Shown here one piece after another: positions 35,101 through 45,640 of a stretch of DNA of 64,000 nucleotides. The notes under the pieces were generated by a model. It did not search any database. It saw only the letters and a program-made list of their open reading frames with translations, and had not been told where the DNA came from. Each line of letters begins with the position of its first letter. Positions within the stretch are counted from its first letter, which is position 1. The DNA comes from Chlamydomonas sphaeroides (lineage: Eukaryota; Chlorophyta; Chlorophyceae; Chlamydomonadales; Chlamydomonadaceae). Both the position numbers and the translations under genes were made by a program. Location of the stretch: contig BDDC01000170.1 of the NCBI GenBank assembly GCA_001662425.1, positions 1,349-65,348 on the forward strand, read 5' to 3'.

Positions 35101-36443
35101 CTGGATGGTCTTTGCCGCCCCCTCGCGCTGGTCGCCGCGTAGCTTCTCGGCCTCCCGCTTCATGCGGTCATTGTGCTGCGGCGGTGGAGGTGGGGGGTGG
35201 CAGGTACCAGGTAGGTGGCAGGCAAGGCAACGTAGCTCAGCTTTCTGCGGCGGCCGCGGCGCGCTGCTGGCGCTGGGGTGGCGCTGGGCGGCGCTGCGGC
35301 GCCCCCTGCGGCATGCCCAGTTCCAGCCCCAGCGCCAGCCCCACTTCCCAACCCAGAGCTAGCGCCAGCCCAACATCGACACAACGCAGACCCAACTCCA
35401 GCCCCAGCTCCAGCCCCAGCCCCGGCCCTGGCCCCGGCCCCGGCCCCGGCCCCGGCCCCGGCCCCGGCCCCGGCCCCGGCCCCGGCCCCGGCCCCGGCCC
35501 CGGCCTGGCACCCTTAACCCCGGCCCACCCTGGACAGTCGCTCCATGGTCATGGCCAGGAGGTCGCCGCGCACTTCTCGGGACTGCGGGCAACGGCCAAC
35601 GGCAAGCGGTTTTAGTGTCCGCAACCAGCAGAGGCAGCACCGCGAGGCGCCTGCGAGTGTGAGGCCAGCGGTGCCGGGCTGGGGACACAAGGCCTCCAGG
35701 CGCTGGGAGGGGGCACGCCCAGCCGAGCCCCGGTGGCCTATTATCAGGGGGACCCAGGGGTTGCGGCCTAGCCCATGGTCCTGGCCTTTGCCGATCGTAC
35801 AGTAGCTATACCCGGCAGCACGGGGCCCTGTTTGGCTGTAACTTGGGGGCTGTACGGCTGACACGGAGACCGCGCCGTGACCGTGACGAGGGAGCTCTGG
35901 CCAGGGGGCTGCGTCCAGCTATGTCCTGATATGACCAGCCGCAACTGCTGCTGTACCTGGTAGACCTTGAGGTGGGCGTCCATGTCCAGCTGCTGGCTGT
36001 TGCCGTATCTGCTGGCTGCGAAGCTGGCGACCGGGTGCAAGCTGTGCACGAAGACGGCCGACTGCGGCCGCTCCCTGTTGCGGCATGGCGGCAGCGCACA
36101 GGTGAGGCATTCCGGCCGGCAGCGCACGTATACAGCATGCTGGCCTTGGGGTCATGTGGTGGAATTGATTGGTCCCCCGCATGTGAGGGGCTGCCCCCTA
36201 CCATGGCGTGTCGTCCGGCGGGTCGTCGACGCCATCCCCCCAGCCGACGCGCCCATCGGTCTTCTTCTGCGAAGAGTCTCGCTGCTCCAGGCTGGATTTC
36301 TTGCTCTTCCGTGCAAGCATGCGTTGCAGAGCAGCCTGCCTCGCGTCCTCTGCTGCAGCAGCCTCGCGCGGGGAAGCTGCTGCGTTTGCATTTTCGGCCA
36401 TGCTGGGGCCGGGCATGCCCTCAGCCGGCTGAGCCTCTTCCAT
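26211..36443 (-). CDS. Giant IQ-motif, low-complexity protein (about 2,331 residues)
   Basis: Eleven exons keep phase: 36443-36202, 36074-35957, 35582-35529, 35175-35101, 34897-34618, 34332-33720, 33481-31190, 30937-30811, 30353-30195, 30003-28438 and 28169-26211. IQ motifs bind calmodulin or myosin light chains; the one here is built across an intron, AAKTIQ (158-163) plus MFWRLYKERQREARKK. The N-terminal 160 residues (MEEAQPAEGMPGP, FVHSLHPVASFAASRYG, HNDRMKREAEKLRGDQ) are the most ordinary in composition. A long acidic/Lys-rich stretch (EGEG, DGDSDGD, KKKKKKG runs) follows, then Ala/Ser/Pro-rich sequence with repeated SPTR sites, charged islands such as LTWRYRTDVLRDVFAAGQ and VDVEELIQRAM, SRSPGR repeats, and a C-terminal island (WKGLERWWQAKGLDGAVTQF). 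I recognise no named family; a scaffold or cytoskeletal role is only a guess. The protein is mostly disordered. Confidence 0.82.
30334..30640 (-). repeat. Three tandem copies of the exon 9 acceptor region in IQ-gene intron 8
   Basis: Copy A (30334-30445) spans the real exon 9 acceptor. Copy B (30446-30576) and a partial copy C (from 30577) lie upstream on the minus strand. A and B share GAGCTC-TCGACGTCCACCTGCC, GAGCGGAGG, GATGTACACCTGCGA and AGCTCATCGTAGG. Copy B keeps a usable CCGGCAG acceptor (exon would start at 30465) and reads VDVDELIPFGDLR, then a stop; copy A reads VDVEELIQRAM and continues. In copy C the acceptor is lost. Confidence 0.75.
34262..34325 (-). repeat. Coding hexanucleotide repeat encoding Glu-Gly
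   Basis: CCCTCG units on the plus strand are read on the minus strand as GGCGAG, giving an alternating Gly-Glu run at the start of exon 6 of the IQ gene. The unit is in frame (6 bp), so copy-number changes would not shift the reading frame. Confidence 0.75.
35421..35505 (-). repeat. CCCCGG hexanucleotide array in IQ-gene intron 3
   Basis: About 14 near-perfect CCCCGG units lie in the intron between 35529 and 35175, preceded by CCAGCC-type degenerate units (about 35335-35420). The array is pure G+C over about 85 bp and, as GGGGCC on the transcribed sense strand, could form stable RNA structure. Confidence 0.85.
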
Positions 36444-38881
36444 CGCCGCCTAGATCAGCTGTAGGTCAGACCGTGGACCAAGCCCCGGTGTCCTCGAGAA
36501 AGTGTATCGGCATTGCTCTAAGGCTCCATAAGATACCGCGACGCCGACGCCTGCAGAACTGTATGCAGCTCAATATTGCAGCAACTACGTCGGGTCGGTA
36601 GCACTTCGCGAGTACATGGTTGGTGTTGTATGAATAACTGCTTAAGCTTGGTCTACTCGGCTTCTATGTGGCATAGGCATCCTGCTCATGTGTCTGCATA
36701 AGGTTTATGCCGAGGTGTTTCCGCTCGCGGCTGGCACGAACCCGCCCCCGACCTTAACCCCGACCCTGGGCGAGCCAGGGGAGATTAAGGCCACCTCCAT
36801 GCCGCGAGATCCTAGCACGCAAATCAAGCCGCCAAGGCGCTATTACAGTAGCAAAGGAAGATGAGCAAGCCCCGAGTGGCTCACCCTTGGGTGCACGCAC
36901 CGGCCGTCACCGGCTGCAGCGAGCCATGCCGCTGCCGGCGGTGCTGCCAGCCTGCCACAGGCACGATTAGACGCTGCTGCCAGCTGCCGCGTACCGCAGG
37001 CACACTGCTACCGGCTGTTGGTCTACCGGCTGCAGCGCAGGGCCAGGCCACGAGGTGCAACCGTTGTTACAGAGCCAGCGGTGGCCAGAGTACTAAAGTA
37101 GCGGCAATGCCGTGATAGTACCGACGGGAGAGGGTGGCCTGAGCTGCCGCATGTGCTTGCTCGCAAGGGGCCTCACACCCCTAGTCGCTGGACAATTGGG
37201 CAACGCGCACAGCCGCATGTTTCAAACCCCACTCTGCGCAGCGCGTCGCACGGGTCCGTCAACGTAGCGCGACAACGACCAACACGAGACATGTTAGTGG
37301 GGCTACGTCAAATTCATGTCACGCACGCCTACGCAGCCGCGACTGCAGCTGCTGGGGCGTCATGCCGCCATGCACGCCCAGCCCAGAACCACGCCCAGGG
37401 GCGGCGCCCCTGGACTCCTTCCTGAACTCCTCCCAAATCACACCCAGGATCACACGGCCCTGACGGCCCTGAACCTACAACGGCCCTCCCTGCCCAGCCC
37501 CCAGCGCGATGCGCTGCGTAACGTATGCGCGTTGCTCTCCGACTTGCAGGCAGCCACGCGCAATGCCCGAATCGCGACAGCCCAACACTGGCACTCGGTT
37601 GGCAGCAGCTCATCATCATGATCTACCCACGCCGGCCCAAACAGGAGCCGCCATGCGCCGACGGCGCAACCGAATGACGTTCACCCCCCTAGGACCTCTG
37701 CCGCGGCGGGCCCAACACGCGCCAACTAGCGAAAGCGCGAAAACCCGCTTGGGGTCACGAGTAGGCATGCAGGAGGCCGCAGGCGCCGCGCCCCATGCGC
37801 GGCGCGCTGCTTATTGGTGTCTTGCGGCAGCGCCGCGCGCCAGGAAGCGTGAGGCGGCCGTGCCACGGAGGGCCTGGCACACGTGAGAGGCTAGGGCAGC
37901 CCGGGACTGGATGCAATGGCGGTGGGGAGGACGTGGTGCGTAGAGCGGGGCAGTAGGCTGCCATCCATTGTCGCTAGCGGGAGCGACTCCCGGTTGCTAG
38001 TGTACACACAACTCCCCACAGCCTGTTTCTGAACACGATGCCCCACACACTGGGCACACACAAATGCACACATGCCCAGGGGAGCTCCCCCTTGTCGCTA
38101 CTTCACGGGCAGCCCAACCACAGCAACAAGCAGACAGCCTGCCTCCATCCCCCGAGGTAACGACAACAACGCAGCAGCGCCAGCAGCCCGAGGTGGACAC
38201 CTCGTTCGCAGCATCTGAAACAGCAGCAGCAGCGTCATCAACAGCAGCAGGTAAAGCAGCAGCTAAAGCAAAGGCAGGAAGCGTGCGTGGCAGTGCCAAA
38301 ACACTGCCGCAGGCTAGGCCGCCGCCTGGGGCGGAGCAGGATGAAAGGATGTGCCCCCCCAACGTGCAGGATACGGCATTCTCGGCACCGCGGGCATGTC
38401 CGCAGTGCCTGATGCAGTGCAAACCAAACATCGGCCCCTTTCCCCCGCCGCTGCGGCGAGGAGCGCCAGCCCCAACAGCGCATACTTGTAACGCGCAAGC
38501 ACACAACCCCCGCAGCCACAACCTCGCAGCCGGCCCCAGATCAGACTGTTACTTAATCCCCTCAGCAACAGCAAGCCCAAGCCTGGCCCGCAAAAGAACC
38601 AAGATGCCTTGTAACCAGACCCCGGATCGCCGCCATCCCCCAAGCTCAGGCTTGGCATCGCCCCAGGTGCAGCCGTAGCCCAGGCCCCTGACCCGAAGCA
38701 GCGTCTTCCCCCAGGACAGAATCAGCCCAATCTAGGTATCCAGACAGATCCCAAGCCGATTAAGCCAATCTCCGACAACACAAGAACGGCAGCGATTGAT
38801 AAGCACCTCTTCCGCCCCGCATACCAGCAGCGGCGGCGGCAGCAACCAGCGCGCATCCTCTCTCCTCCGCTGCTGCGCCCA
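36444..38881. other. Unassigned DNA upstream of the IQ gene
   Basis: The first few hundred bases (about 36450-36700) are less GC-rich and should be the promoter of the leftward IQ gene. Between 36890 and 37040 there are degenerate CCGGCTG-type repeats. From 38160 to 38290 the plus strand is rich in CAG/GCA trinucleotides. A 204-codon open frame from 38064 has no domain and no splice support, and I do not count it as a gene. Confidence 0.4.
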
Positions 38882-41800
38882 TCAAGCCCGCAGCTGGCCG
38901 GCCGGCATGCCACCCAGGGAGCCCATCGCCAGCCTTGCCACCGGCAGGTACACCCCCAGGGTCGCCGCCAGCTGCAGCGGGTCCACCACCACGCTCACGT
39001 AGCCGGGGCCGGCTCCGGCGCCGGGCTCCGCATGCGCCTCGGCCTCGTCGGCCTCGCGGGGCCCGGCGACCGGCGGCGGCAGCAGCGCGGCGCCGGGGGG
39101 GTCGTTGGCTGGCGGCAGCATCACGGTGACAGGCCGGCACCAGGCCTTGGCGCCGCAGGTGGCGTTGGCGCACCACTCCGCCACCGCCAGAGCCTGCGCG
39201 AGCGACGAGGGCGGGCAGGCGGGCTGGTGGTCCGCTAGCAGGCGTTGCGGGTGTTGCGGTGGAGACAAACGGCAGCAAGTCGCCCAGGGCCCTTGCCCGG
39301 CCGACAGAGGCGGCGCGCGCGACGCAGCGGCTGCCCAGCCAAACCCCAACACGAGCACCCACCATCTGGGCCCTGCCCGACAGCAGCGACAGGTGCAGCA
39401 GCGGCAGGCCCGCGGACCGGTGCACGCCGCCCATCAGCAGCTCCTGCGGCAGCGGGCAACGGACGGCCAAGGCCACATGGCTTTGGTGGATAGGGTCGAC
39501 GCGCGCACCCCACGCGCTCCCGGGCCTCCTACGACGCTGGGGCGCCCCACGATGCAACCCGCATCCCGCCTCGGGGCCTCCCACGATGCAACCCGCGTGC
39601 GGACCGCATCCCGACTTGATGCCCTCTTGTTGCACCGGCACACTCAGCGCCAGCCCCACGTACCTTGTCACTGGCGCCCAGGCCCCTCAGCTGCCCAAAC
39701 AGCAGCCCCGCCAGCGCCGCCCGGCCGCTCTCCACCGCCGCGTCCAGCACCCGGCAGCCGCCCCGCAGCAGCGCCTCGTGCACCGCCAGGCGGCGGCGCA
39801 GCTGCAGCGCCTGGAAGCTGCCCGCCAGCGAGTCGGCGGCGCAGGCGTGGGCGTACACCAGGAACAGCCCGCAGTCCTGCAACGGGGCGAGGGCAGCGTG
39901 GCGTGGGGCCAGCGTTCACGCTGGCTGTAGCGAGGAAGCGGCAGAGGGGCGAGGCAAGGGGTCCCATGCGGCTGCCCACAGGCCAGCCGCCCTCCTCAGC
40001 AACCAGCCTGCCATCGCCGCGCTGGCGCTGACGGGGGATGGCAGCCTGTTTCAGGCAGGACCCACCTGAAGCAGGAGGTTGCGCGGGTCCTGGGCGATGC
40101 GTGACGCGCCTCCACCCGCCGCCTGCAGCACCACAGCGTCCACCTCGGCCGAGCTGGCGCTGCCGCCGCTGCCGCTGGTGGCGCTGCCGCCGCCGCTGCC
40201 AAACGACAACGGGCTGCCCTCGCTGCCGCCGCGGCCGCCCCCTGCCACCCCCCAGGCGCCGCCGTGCGGGCGCGGCAGCTCGCCCGAGCCCGACTGGCCC
40301 GACGGGCAGGGCGTCACAGGCGTCGGCGCCGTGTGGCCACCGTACGTCGGCGTCAGCGCCGGCGGCTGGCACGGCATCGCCGCCGCCAGCTCCGCCAGCT
40401 CCGCCGCCCAGGCCGCGACGGCGCCGCCGCCGGGACCGGAGCGCTCCAGCACCACGGCGTGGCCGATGCCGCACAGCACGCCGCCGCGCCACACCTCGAC
40501 CACCAGCAGGCCCGCGTACGGCACCCTGTACGGCAGCGCGCCCGACGGGTCGTCCGGAATGTACGGCAGCTCCACTGCGACGGTGGCGCGGCGCCGGATG
40601 TGCTGCACCGCTGACGGCGAGTCCGGGTTGAAGCCGACGTCGCTGATCGAGCCGCGGCGCGGCGTGACGGCGGCGCGCTCCAGCGCCGCCGCCAGCCCCT
40701 CAACCTCGTCCACACGCTGCGGCTGCTGCACAATGGTCACGATGGGCGCATGGTCGAGCGCGCCGCCAGGCGCCAACGCGGCGGCGGCGCCGCCTCCGCC
40801 GTCGCCGCCGGCGTGCTCGGCCCAGGACGCCGAGTGCAGCGGCGAGGAGCCGCCGCGCGTGAAGGCGCGGCTGCTGGAGTAGAGGTGCACCTCGAGGCGC
40901 TCGGGCTCGGAGCTCTTTAGCGCGTCGGGCCACACGTTGAGCAGCGCGCTGCGCCACTCCTCCACAGCCACCGCCACGGTCAGGCGCGAGGCGGCGGGCG
41001 GGCTAGGCGAGCCCAGCGGCGGCGCGCGCGGCAGCAGCAGCACGCAGGGCGACAGGGACACCTCCAGCGCGCAGTAGCGGCCGCCCGCGGGCGCACCCAG
41101 CGGCGGCGGCGGCGGCAGGCAGAGCGGGTCGGTGGGCAGCGCATGCAGCGGCAGCCACTGGCGGGCGGTGCCGCTCCACACGTACTCGAGGAACAGCAGG
41201 TCGTCGGCCTGCGCCCGGGGGGCCGGCCGGGGAGCAGGGGCGGGTTTGGCGGCAGCGAGGACAGGGCGCGGTGCGGCAGCGGCCTGAGCATGACGTCCTT
41301 GTCCGCTTGGAGCGCCACGCCCTGCTCGCAGCGGCCAGAGCAGCGCGAGCAGGGCCCCCGCCCCGGCCCTCATGCCCCACCCAGAACCCTACACAACGGC
41401 GCCCAGCCCCAGCTGCGCGCCCCCACCTGCAGGGTGACGACCAAGCCGTCGTCGCCGTCCGCATCCGGCTCGCGCCCCGTCAGCGCCGCGCAGAGGCGGC
41501 GAGGCAGCGCCCCGCTCCCGCCGCACAGCCGCTGCAGCAGCGCCTGCCGCAGCCCGCCGTCAAACTCGCCGCCCTCGCAGGCCGAGTCGATGTCGACCTG
41601 GCGGGAGGGCAGGGCGCGCGGCCACGGCACGAGCAGGGGATTCGTTTGGGGGAAGCGCGCAGCGGCTCGGCCGCGAAGCCAGGCAGGTCGCGAACGGTTG
41701 GCGCCGCCGGCACGAGCCCCAGCAGCAGCCCTCCCCGCCCTTGCCACGACGCCGTTGCGAGGCCCCGGGTTGCGATGGCGCTGCTCCTCAATCCACACGC

Positions 41801-42155
41801 ACGGGCGGCCGCGAGTGGTGCCCGTGCTGACACAGCGTCCGGCCGCACCTTGCACAGCACCTCCAGCAGAACACAGGCGTCGAGCGGCGGCCGGCCGCCG
41901 GCGCCGCCGCCGTCGGCGGCGCCTCGACTGCCGGGCTGCGAGTCCTCGTCCATCAGCGCCAGCGAGCCCGTGCTGGGGCCGCTGCTGCGCTCCGAGGCAG
42001 GGCCGCGCAGGGGCGACGGCGCCTCGCGGGTGGCGCTGCAGGCGGAGCTGCGGCGCGAGGGGCTGCTGCTGCCCGCGGCGCGGCGGGCGGGGGAGGCGGG
42101 GTTGCCCACGTGGCGGCGGGTCTCGGCGGCGAGCAGCTGGAAGCTGGTGGGCAGG
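38882..42155 (-). CDS. Unrecognised multi-exon protein with an ankyrin-like C-terminal half
   Basis: Exons with good boundaries: 42155-41849 (LPTSFQLLAAETRRHVGN to DACVLLEVLCK), 41597-41427 (VDIDSACEGGEFDGGLRQ), a long exon from about 41215 (ADDLLFLEYVWSG, RYCALEVSLSPCVLLLPR, LTVAVAVEEWRSALLN) down to a donor near 40068, one near 39880-39665 (DCGLFLVYAHACAADS to LRGLGASDK), one near 39450 (ELLMGGVHRSAGLPLLHLSL), and the last ending at 38882. A further exon near 41320-41230 (ALQADKDVMLRPLPHR) is likely. The first exon starts at an acceptor, so the true N-terminus lies upstream and is missing. AVHEALLRGG, VLDAAVESGRAALAGLL and SAGLPLLHLSLLSGR look like diverged ankyrin repeats. This order is loosely like the C-terminal half of large SBP/CRR1-type plant and algal factors, but no SBP zinc domain is visible, so that is only a suggestion. 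Confidence 0.55.
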
Positions 42156-42770
42156 CTGCGAGGGCGGGTTGGAGGAAGGGCGGGGGCGTCGGGTGGGGGT
42201 GGGGCAGGGCGGGGCGGGGCGGCGCCCTGCGTGCGCGTGGGGGGGCTGAGGAGCCCCGCGTGTGTCTGCCTGGGAGAGTCCCCCGGGGCCGTGTGTGCGC
42301 CAGCGGGAGGGTGGGCCCCGCGCCCCAGCCGCTGCAGCGTGCGGCCGCGGCGGCGCTGCGCTCCGCGGGCGCGCTGGGGACCCCGCCCGGGCCGGTGCCG
42401 GGCAGCGCATATCGCCGCTCATTGCTTCCCGTGCCCGCAGGAACCCAAGTGCACAGCGCTCACAAGCCGGCGGCGATGCGGCTGCGCCAATCCGCCACGA
42501 GCTTTGCGGGCTGCTTGAGTGGGGCAGGGCGGAGGGGAGGTGATGTTGTGGGTCACGCCTTTACTAAAACCAAGCCATCCTACGTGGCACCGTGAGGTTT
42601 CCGCCCCCGGCTCCGCCGCCCGACTGTGCCGAAACGGACCTCGGGACCGGCATTCACCACGCCCAGCACCCTGCGGAAGTAGCGGCAGCGGGTGATTGTG
42701 TTTGAGGAGGGTGCAGGGTGGCGTAGAACCCTGTAAAACATGGCTGGTGGCGCATGCGAGCTCCTGAAAC

Positions 42771-43364
42771 TTACAGCCTCACGAGCTGGTAATGCTCATC
42801 GGTCAGATAGTTTGTGGGTCGCAGAGTCTGCTGCAGAGCCTCGGGCAGCTGCGGCGGAGCCCACGCATCGGGTTCCGCTGTCACCATGGCTTCGGTCGGT
42901 TCCAGCGTTGGAGCGGTGTCGACGGGGTGGAGTGGCAACATAGCCGTCTCATCGCTGCGAGTCAGCACGGAAACGCGCAGCACGAGTTGCTCGGACGCTG
43001 ACAGTTCGGACATGACCCTACCCCAGCTTTTCGGCCCTACCCCCGCTGAGGACACGTGAAAGCATATTGCTCACCACTCTTCAAGAAGCAGCTCGGCGGT
43101 GTCAATAGGAAAAGGAAAGGAAGGCCGCTGAAACTCGGATTCCAACGTCTCGCTGGGAGTCCTCGTCTTTAGATGACCCCAGAGCGACGATATGAGTATA
43201 ATTCCCACTACGCAGGTAAGAAGGAGTAGGAGAGAGTCTCGCACGCTGGCAACGTCAAAATCGCCTCCGAGCTGCTTAACCACTGCAGCCAACAGCAGCA
43301 CGAGTACAGCCTGCAGCGCAAAGTAATTGATCAGGCATGCGCGCAAGCACGCGACTCGCGGCAA
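42771..43364 (-). CDS. Small membrane protein, probably two exons
   Basis: The upstream segment (43364-43071) has two hydrophobic stretches, LINYFALQAVLVLLLAAVV and LLLLLTCVVGIILISSLW, then a soluble part ending ELLLEEW. A GTGAGC donor sits at that point. Splicing to a TAG acceptor 57 bases on gives EEW joined in frame to VMSELSASEQLVLRVSVL and a polar tail ending LTDEHYQLVRL with a stop at 42771. The tail sits in the only extended frame there, which supports a single gene. The stop overlaps TGTAA. 43364 is a TTG, not an ATG, so another 5' exon or start is needed; an ATG at 43530 opening MQRRRPASAGAPPLS is one candidate. The family is not recognised. Confidence 0.5.
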
Positions 43365-43663
43365 ACCGCACTCGGCCGGCTACCCCAGGCGAACGTCAGC
43401 AGCGCGTACCCCGAGCAACGTCGAGGTTGTATGCTTAATTTGCATCGTGCCTTGCTAGGGAAACGCGCGCTGTTGTGTTCGCGGCAGAGAGTGGTGGTGC
43501 GCCTGCAGACGCGGGTCTGCGCCTCTGCATTTGTGCAGAACGGTGTATCGCAGGTGAGTGTATCAAGCGTGTGTCACGGCGGCGTTAGGTGATGCTGGCT
43601 AGTTCGTCCACCGAGCATGTCATCGACGATCATTGCCCCCAGCCCTTCCCCACTCTCCCCCCC

Positions 43664-44031
43664 CCCCCCCCCCCCCCCGCCCCNNNNNNNNNNNNNNNNN
43701 NNNNNNNNNNNNNNNNNNNNNNNNNNNNNNNNNNNNNNNNNNNNNNNNNNNNNNNNNNNNNNNNNNNNNNNNNNNNNNNNNNNNNNNNNNNNNNNNNNNN
43801 NNNNNNNNNNNNNNNNNNNNNNNNNNNNNNNNNNNNNNNNNNNNNNNNNNNNNNNNNNNNNNNNNNNNNNNNNNNNNNNNNNNNNNNNNNNNNNNNNNNN
43901 NNNNNNNNNNNNNNNNNNNNNNNNNNNNNNNNNNNNNNNNNNNNNNNNNNNNNNNNNNNNNNNNNNNNNNNNNNNNNNNNNNNNNNNNNNNNNNNNNNNN
44001 NNNNNNNNNNNNNNNNNNNNNNNNNNNNNNN
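43664..44031. other. Homopolymer C tract followed by a 348-bp assembly gap
   Basis: A run of about 20 cytosines (43661-43683, one G) leads directly into Ns from 43684 to 44031. The gap probably reflects failure to sequence through the poly-C tract. Nothing can be said about what lies inside. Confidence 0.95.
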
Positions 44032-44469
44032 GGCTCGCCCGGCGTGAGGGAGTGGCCGGCCCCGCGCTGTGCGCCGTGCTGCTGTGTGAGGCATGCGATG
44101 CCCCATGCGATGCCCCATTGCAATGCATGTTGCTTCGCATCACCCACCCGGCCTCGGCCTTTCGCTTTCTTTGGCCACCCGGCCTCGGCCCCCGCCCGGC
44201 CCCCCCCGCCCCGCCTTCGACTGTTCACCACATCCGGCTACAAGCCCAGAGACGTGAGAATCCTATTGCACTGGTATTGATTGGTAACACGGAGTGCACT
44301 TCCTGGGATGCACTTCCTGGGCCGTACGGTAATTTGTAGTCAGCAGCGGGTAATAGCAGCACAGCGGCGTCCCGGTGTACACTTGCCCAAGCGCAGGACG
44401 CCTGCCCAAGCGGGCTTTGACTGATGATCAGGCCACAGCAGGGGCGACCCCTGGGCCTGCGAATTCCAG

Positions 44470-44899
44470 TCAATCCCCATGTGTAGCAAAGGGCTTCGTC
44501 AGGGCAGCCATGGAACCTTGCGGAAATGATTGCGCTTCGTAGACCCCCCAACACGCTCGGGCCGGCTCGCCCCACGACAGCAGAATGGGGTTGCTGGTGG
44601 CGGCCGTGAAGGTCGTAGATGGCGGCTGCAGGAGGCTCCTGGCCGGCTGGTCCCCACTACCCGACAACTTGGAGCCTGCGCCGGGGCTGGCACTGGACAG
44701 GACCACGCGGGCAGCCTCGTAGCAAACCAAAGGCACGTCCACCTCTTGGGGCCCGCATAGCGGCGCCAGCTGCAAGAAGCTGTACATGTTCGGCGGGCCT
44801 GTGCGCTCGGCGCTCCGCCTCTCTCTGTAGCTTTCAGACCTGTCCCAGCTGCGCTTGGGTGCATAGCTCGCCCCCAAACGAGGCCACCTAGAACAGACG
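44470..44899 (-). CDS. Orphan exon candidate of unknown function
   Basis: An open minus-strand frame begins just after a TCTGTTCTAG acceptor-like site (about 44890) and stops at 44470. It reads LGASYAPKRSWDRSESYRER, then RTGPPNMYSFLQLAPLCGP, VDVPLVCYEAARVVLSSAS and LLSWGEPARACWGVYEAQSF. The composition is less biased than chance frames here, which favours real coding sequence, and it is presumably the 3' exon of a gene whose other exons lie upstream (44900-45320) or are not recognised. No domain is visible. Confidence 0.3.
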
Positions 44900-45158
44900 C
44901 ACCCCGTCGGTCATTATGCGGTCATAGCTGGGACTATTTGAGGGGGCTTGGGCACACCGACCTCCGTGCCCTCACCCCACGGGCCGGACTTTGCCGCCCG
45001 AACTGCCTGAAATGGCAGGACCATACCTCTTGACGTGGCCGGGATTCCCCTTGTCATCTCCTCCTACATCTACCGAAGGCCTCGCGGCACGCCTCACGGC
45101 CGGCGGCGCAGACCCTCCGCCGGCCGCGCGAGCTGCATTTGTGTTGCGGTGGTGCACC

Positions 45159-45190
45159 GTGCACCAGGGGAGAGCTCCCCTGCCGTGCAC
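45159..45190. other. Short stem-loop
   Basis: GTGCAC followed by CAGGGGAG, a 2-base turn, CTCCCCTG, two bases and GTGCAC forms an 8-bp inner stem and a 6-bp outer stem with a small bulge. It lies in non-coding DNA upstream of AP-2 alpha. Confidence 0.4.
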
Positions 45191-45582
45191 TGACACGAGA
45201 GAGGCTTGAACTTCAAGCTTACAAGTGAATATGTACGGTAGATACTTTGCACAAAGGGCAGGTCGATGCTGTGAGGTCCTGGTGCGACACCGGATTTCGC
45301 ACAAGACTGTACTAAAGGTCAAAGGGGGTCAAAGGGGGCCGGATTGAGAAATCCGGAGGTGCCGTTCACAGCCATGATGGCCAAGGGCGTTAATTGTCAT
45401 CAATTCATAATTTCAGAGGCGCCCCGAACGCCCGAAGGGTGTATTACTCCCTGAGGGGACTGCTAACCCCCGAGGGGGTGATAGGTACGGGAAGACTGTG
45501 CTGCAATGGCCAGCCTGCGTCTGCAGGCTAGCACACAGATTGTCTGACTTGGTGCGACACATAATGGCAGGGGGGCCCATAT

Positions 45583-45640
45583 CTGACTTCCATGCTGGTT
45601 GGAAGGGTCCCTTGTACTGTAGAACCAGCGTGGAAGTCAG
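45583..45640 (+). ncRNA. Perfect 18-bp stem-loop, possible small-RNA precursor
   Basis: The 5' arm CTGACTTCCATGCTGGTT (45583-45600) pairs along its full length with AACCAGCGTGGAAGTCAG (45623-45640); the only non-Watson-Crick pair is a G-U wobble in plus-strand RNA. The loop is 22 bases. The stem is slightly shorter than typical plant microRNA duplexes, and no longer outer stem was found. The loop and 3' arm recur at 57223-57248 with 23 of 26 positions identical. Transcription is not shown, so this is a structural candidate only. Confidence 0.25.

Noticed and set aside
38064..38678. 204-codon plus-strand frame starting with ATG
   Set aside because: It is low-complexity, with no domain and no splice support. 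Frames of this length are expected by chance at this GC content.
43574..44339. Frames running through the N gap
   Set aside because: They exist only because Ns contain no stop codons; there is no sequence evidence.
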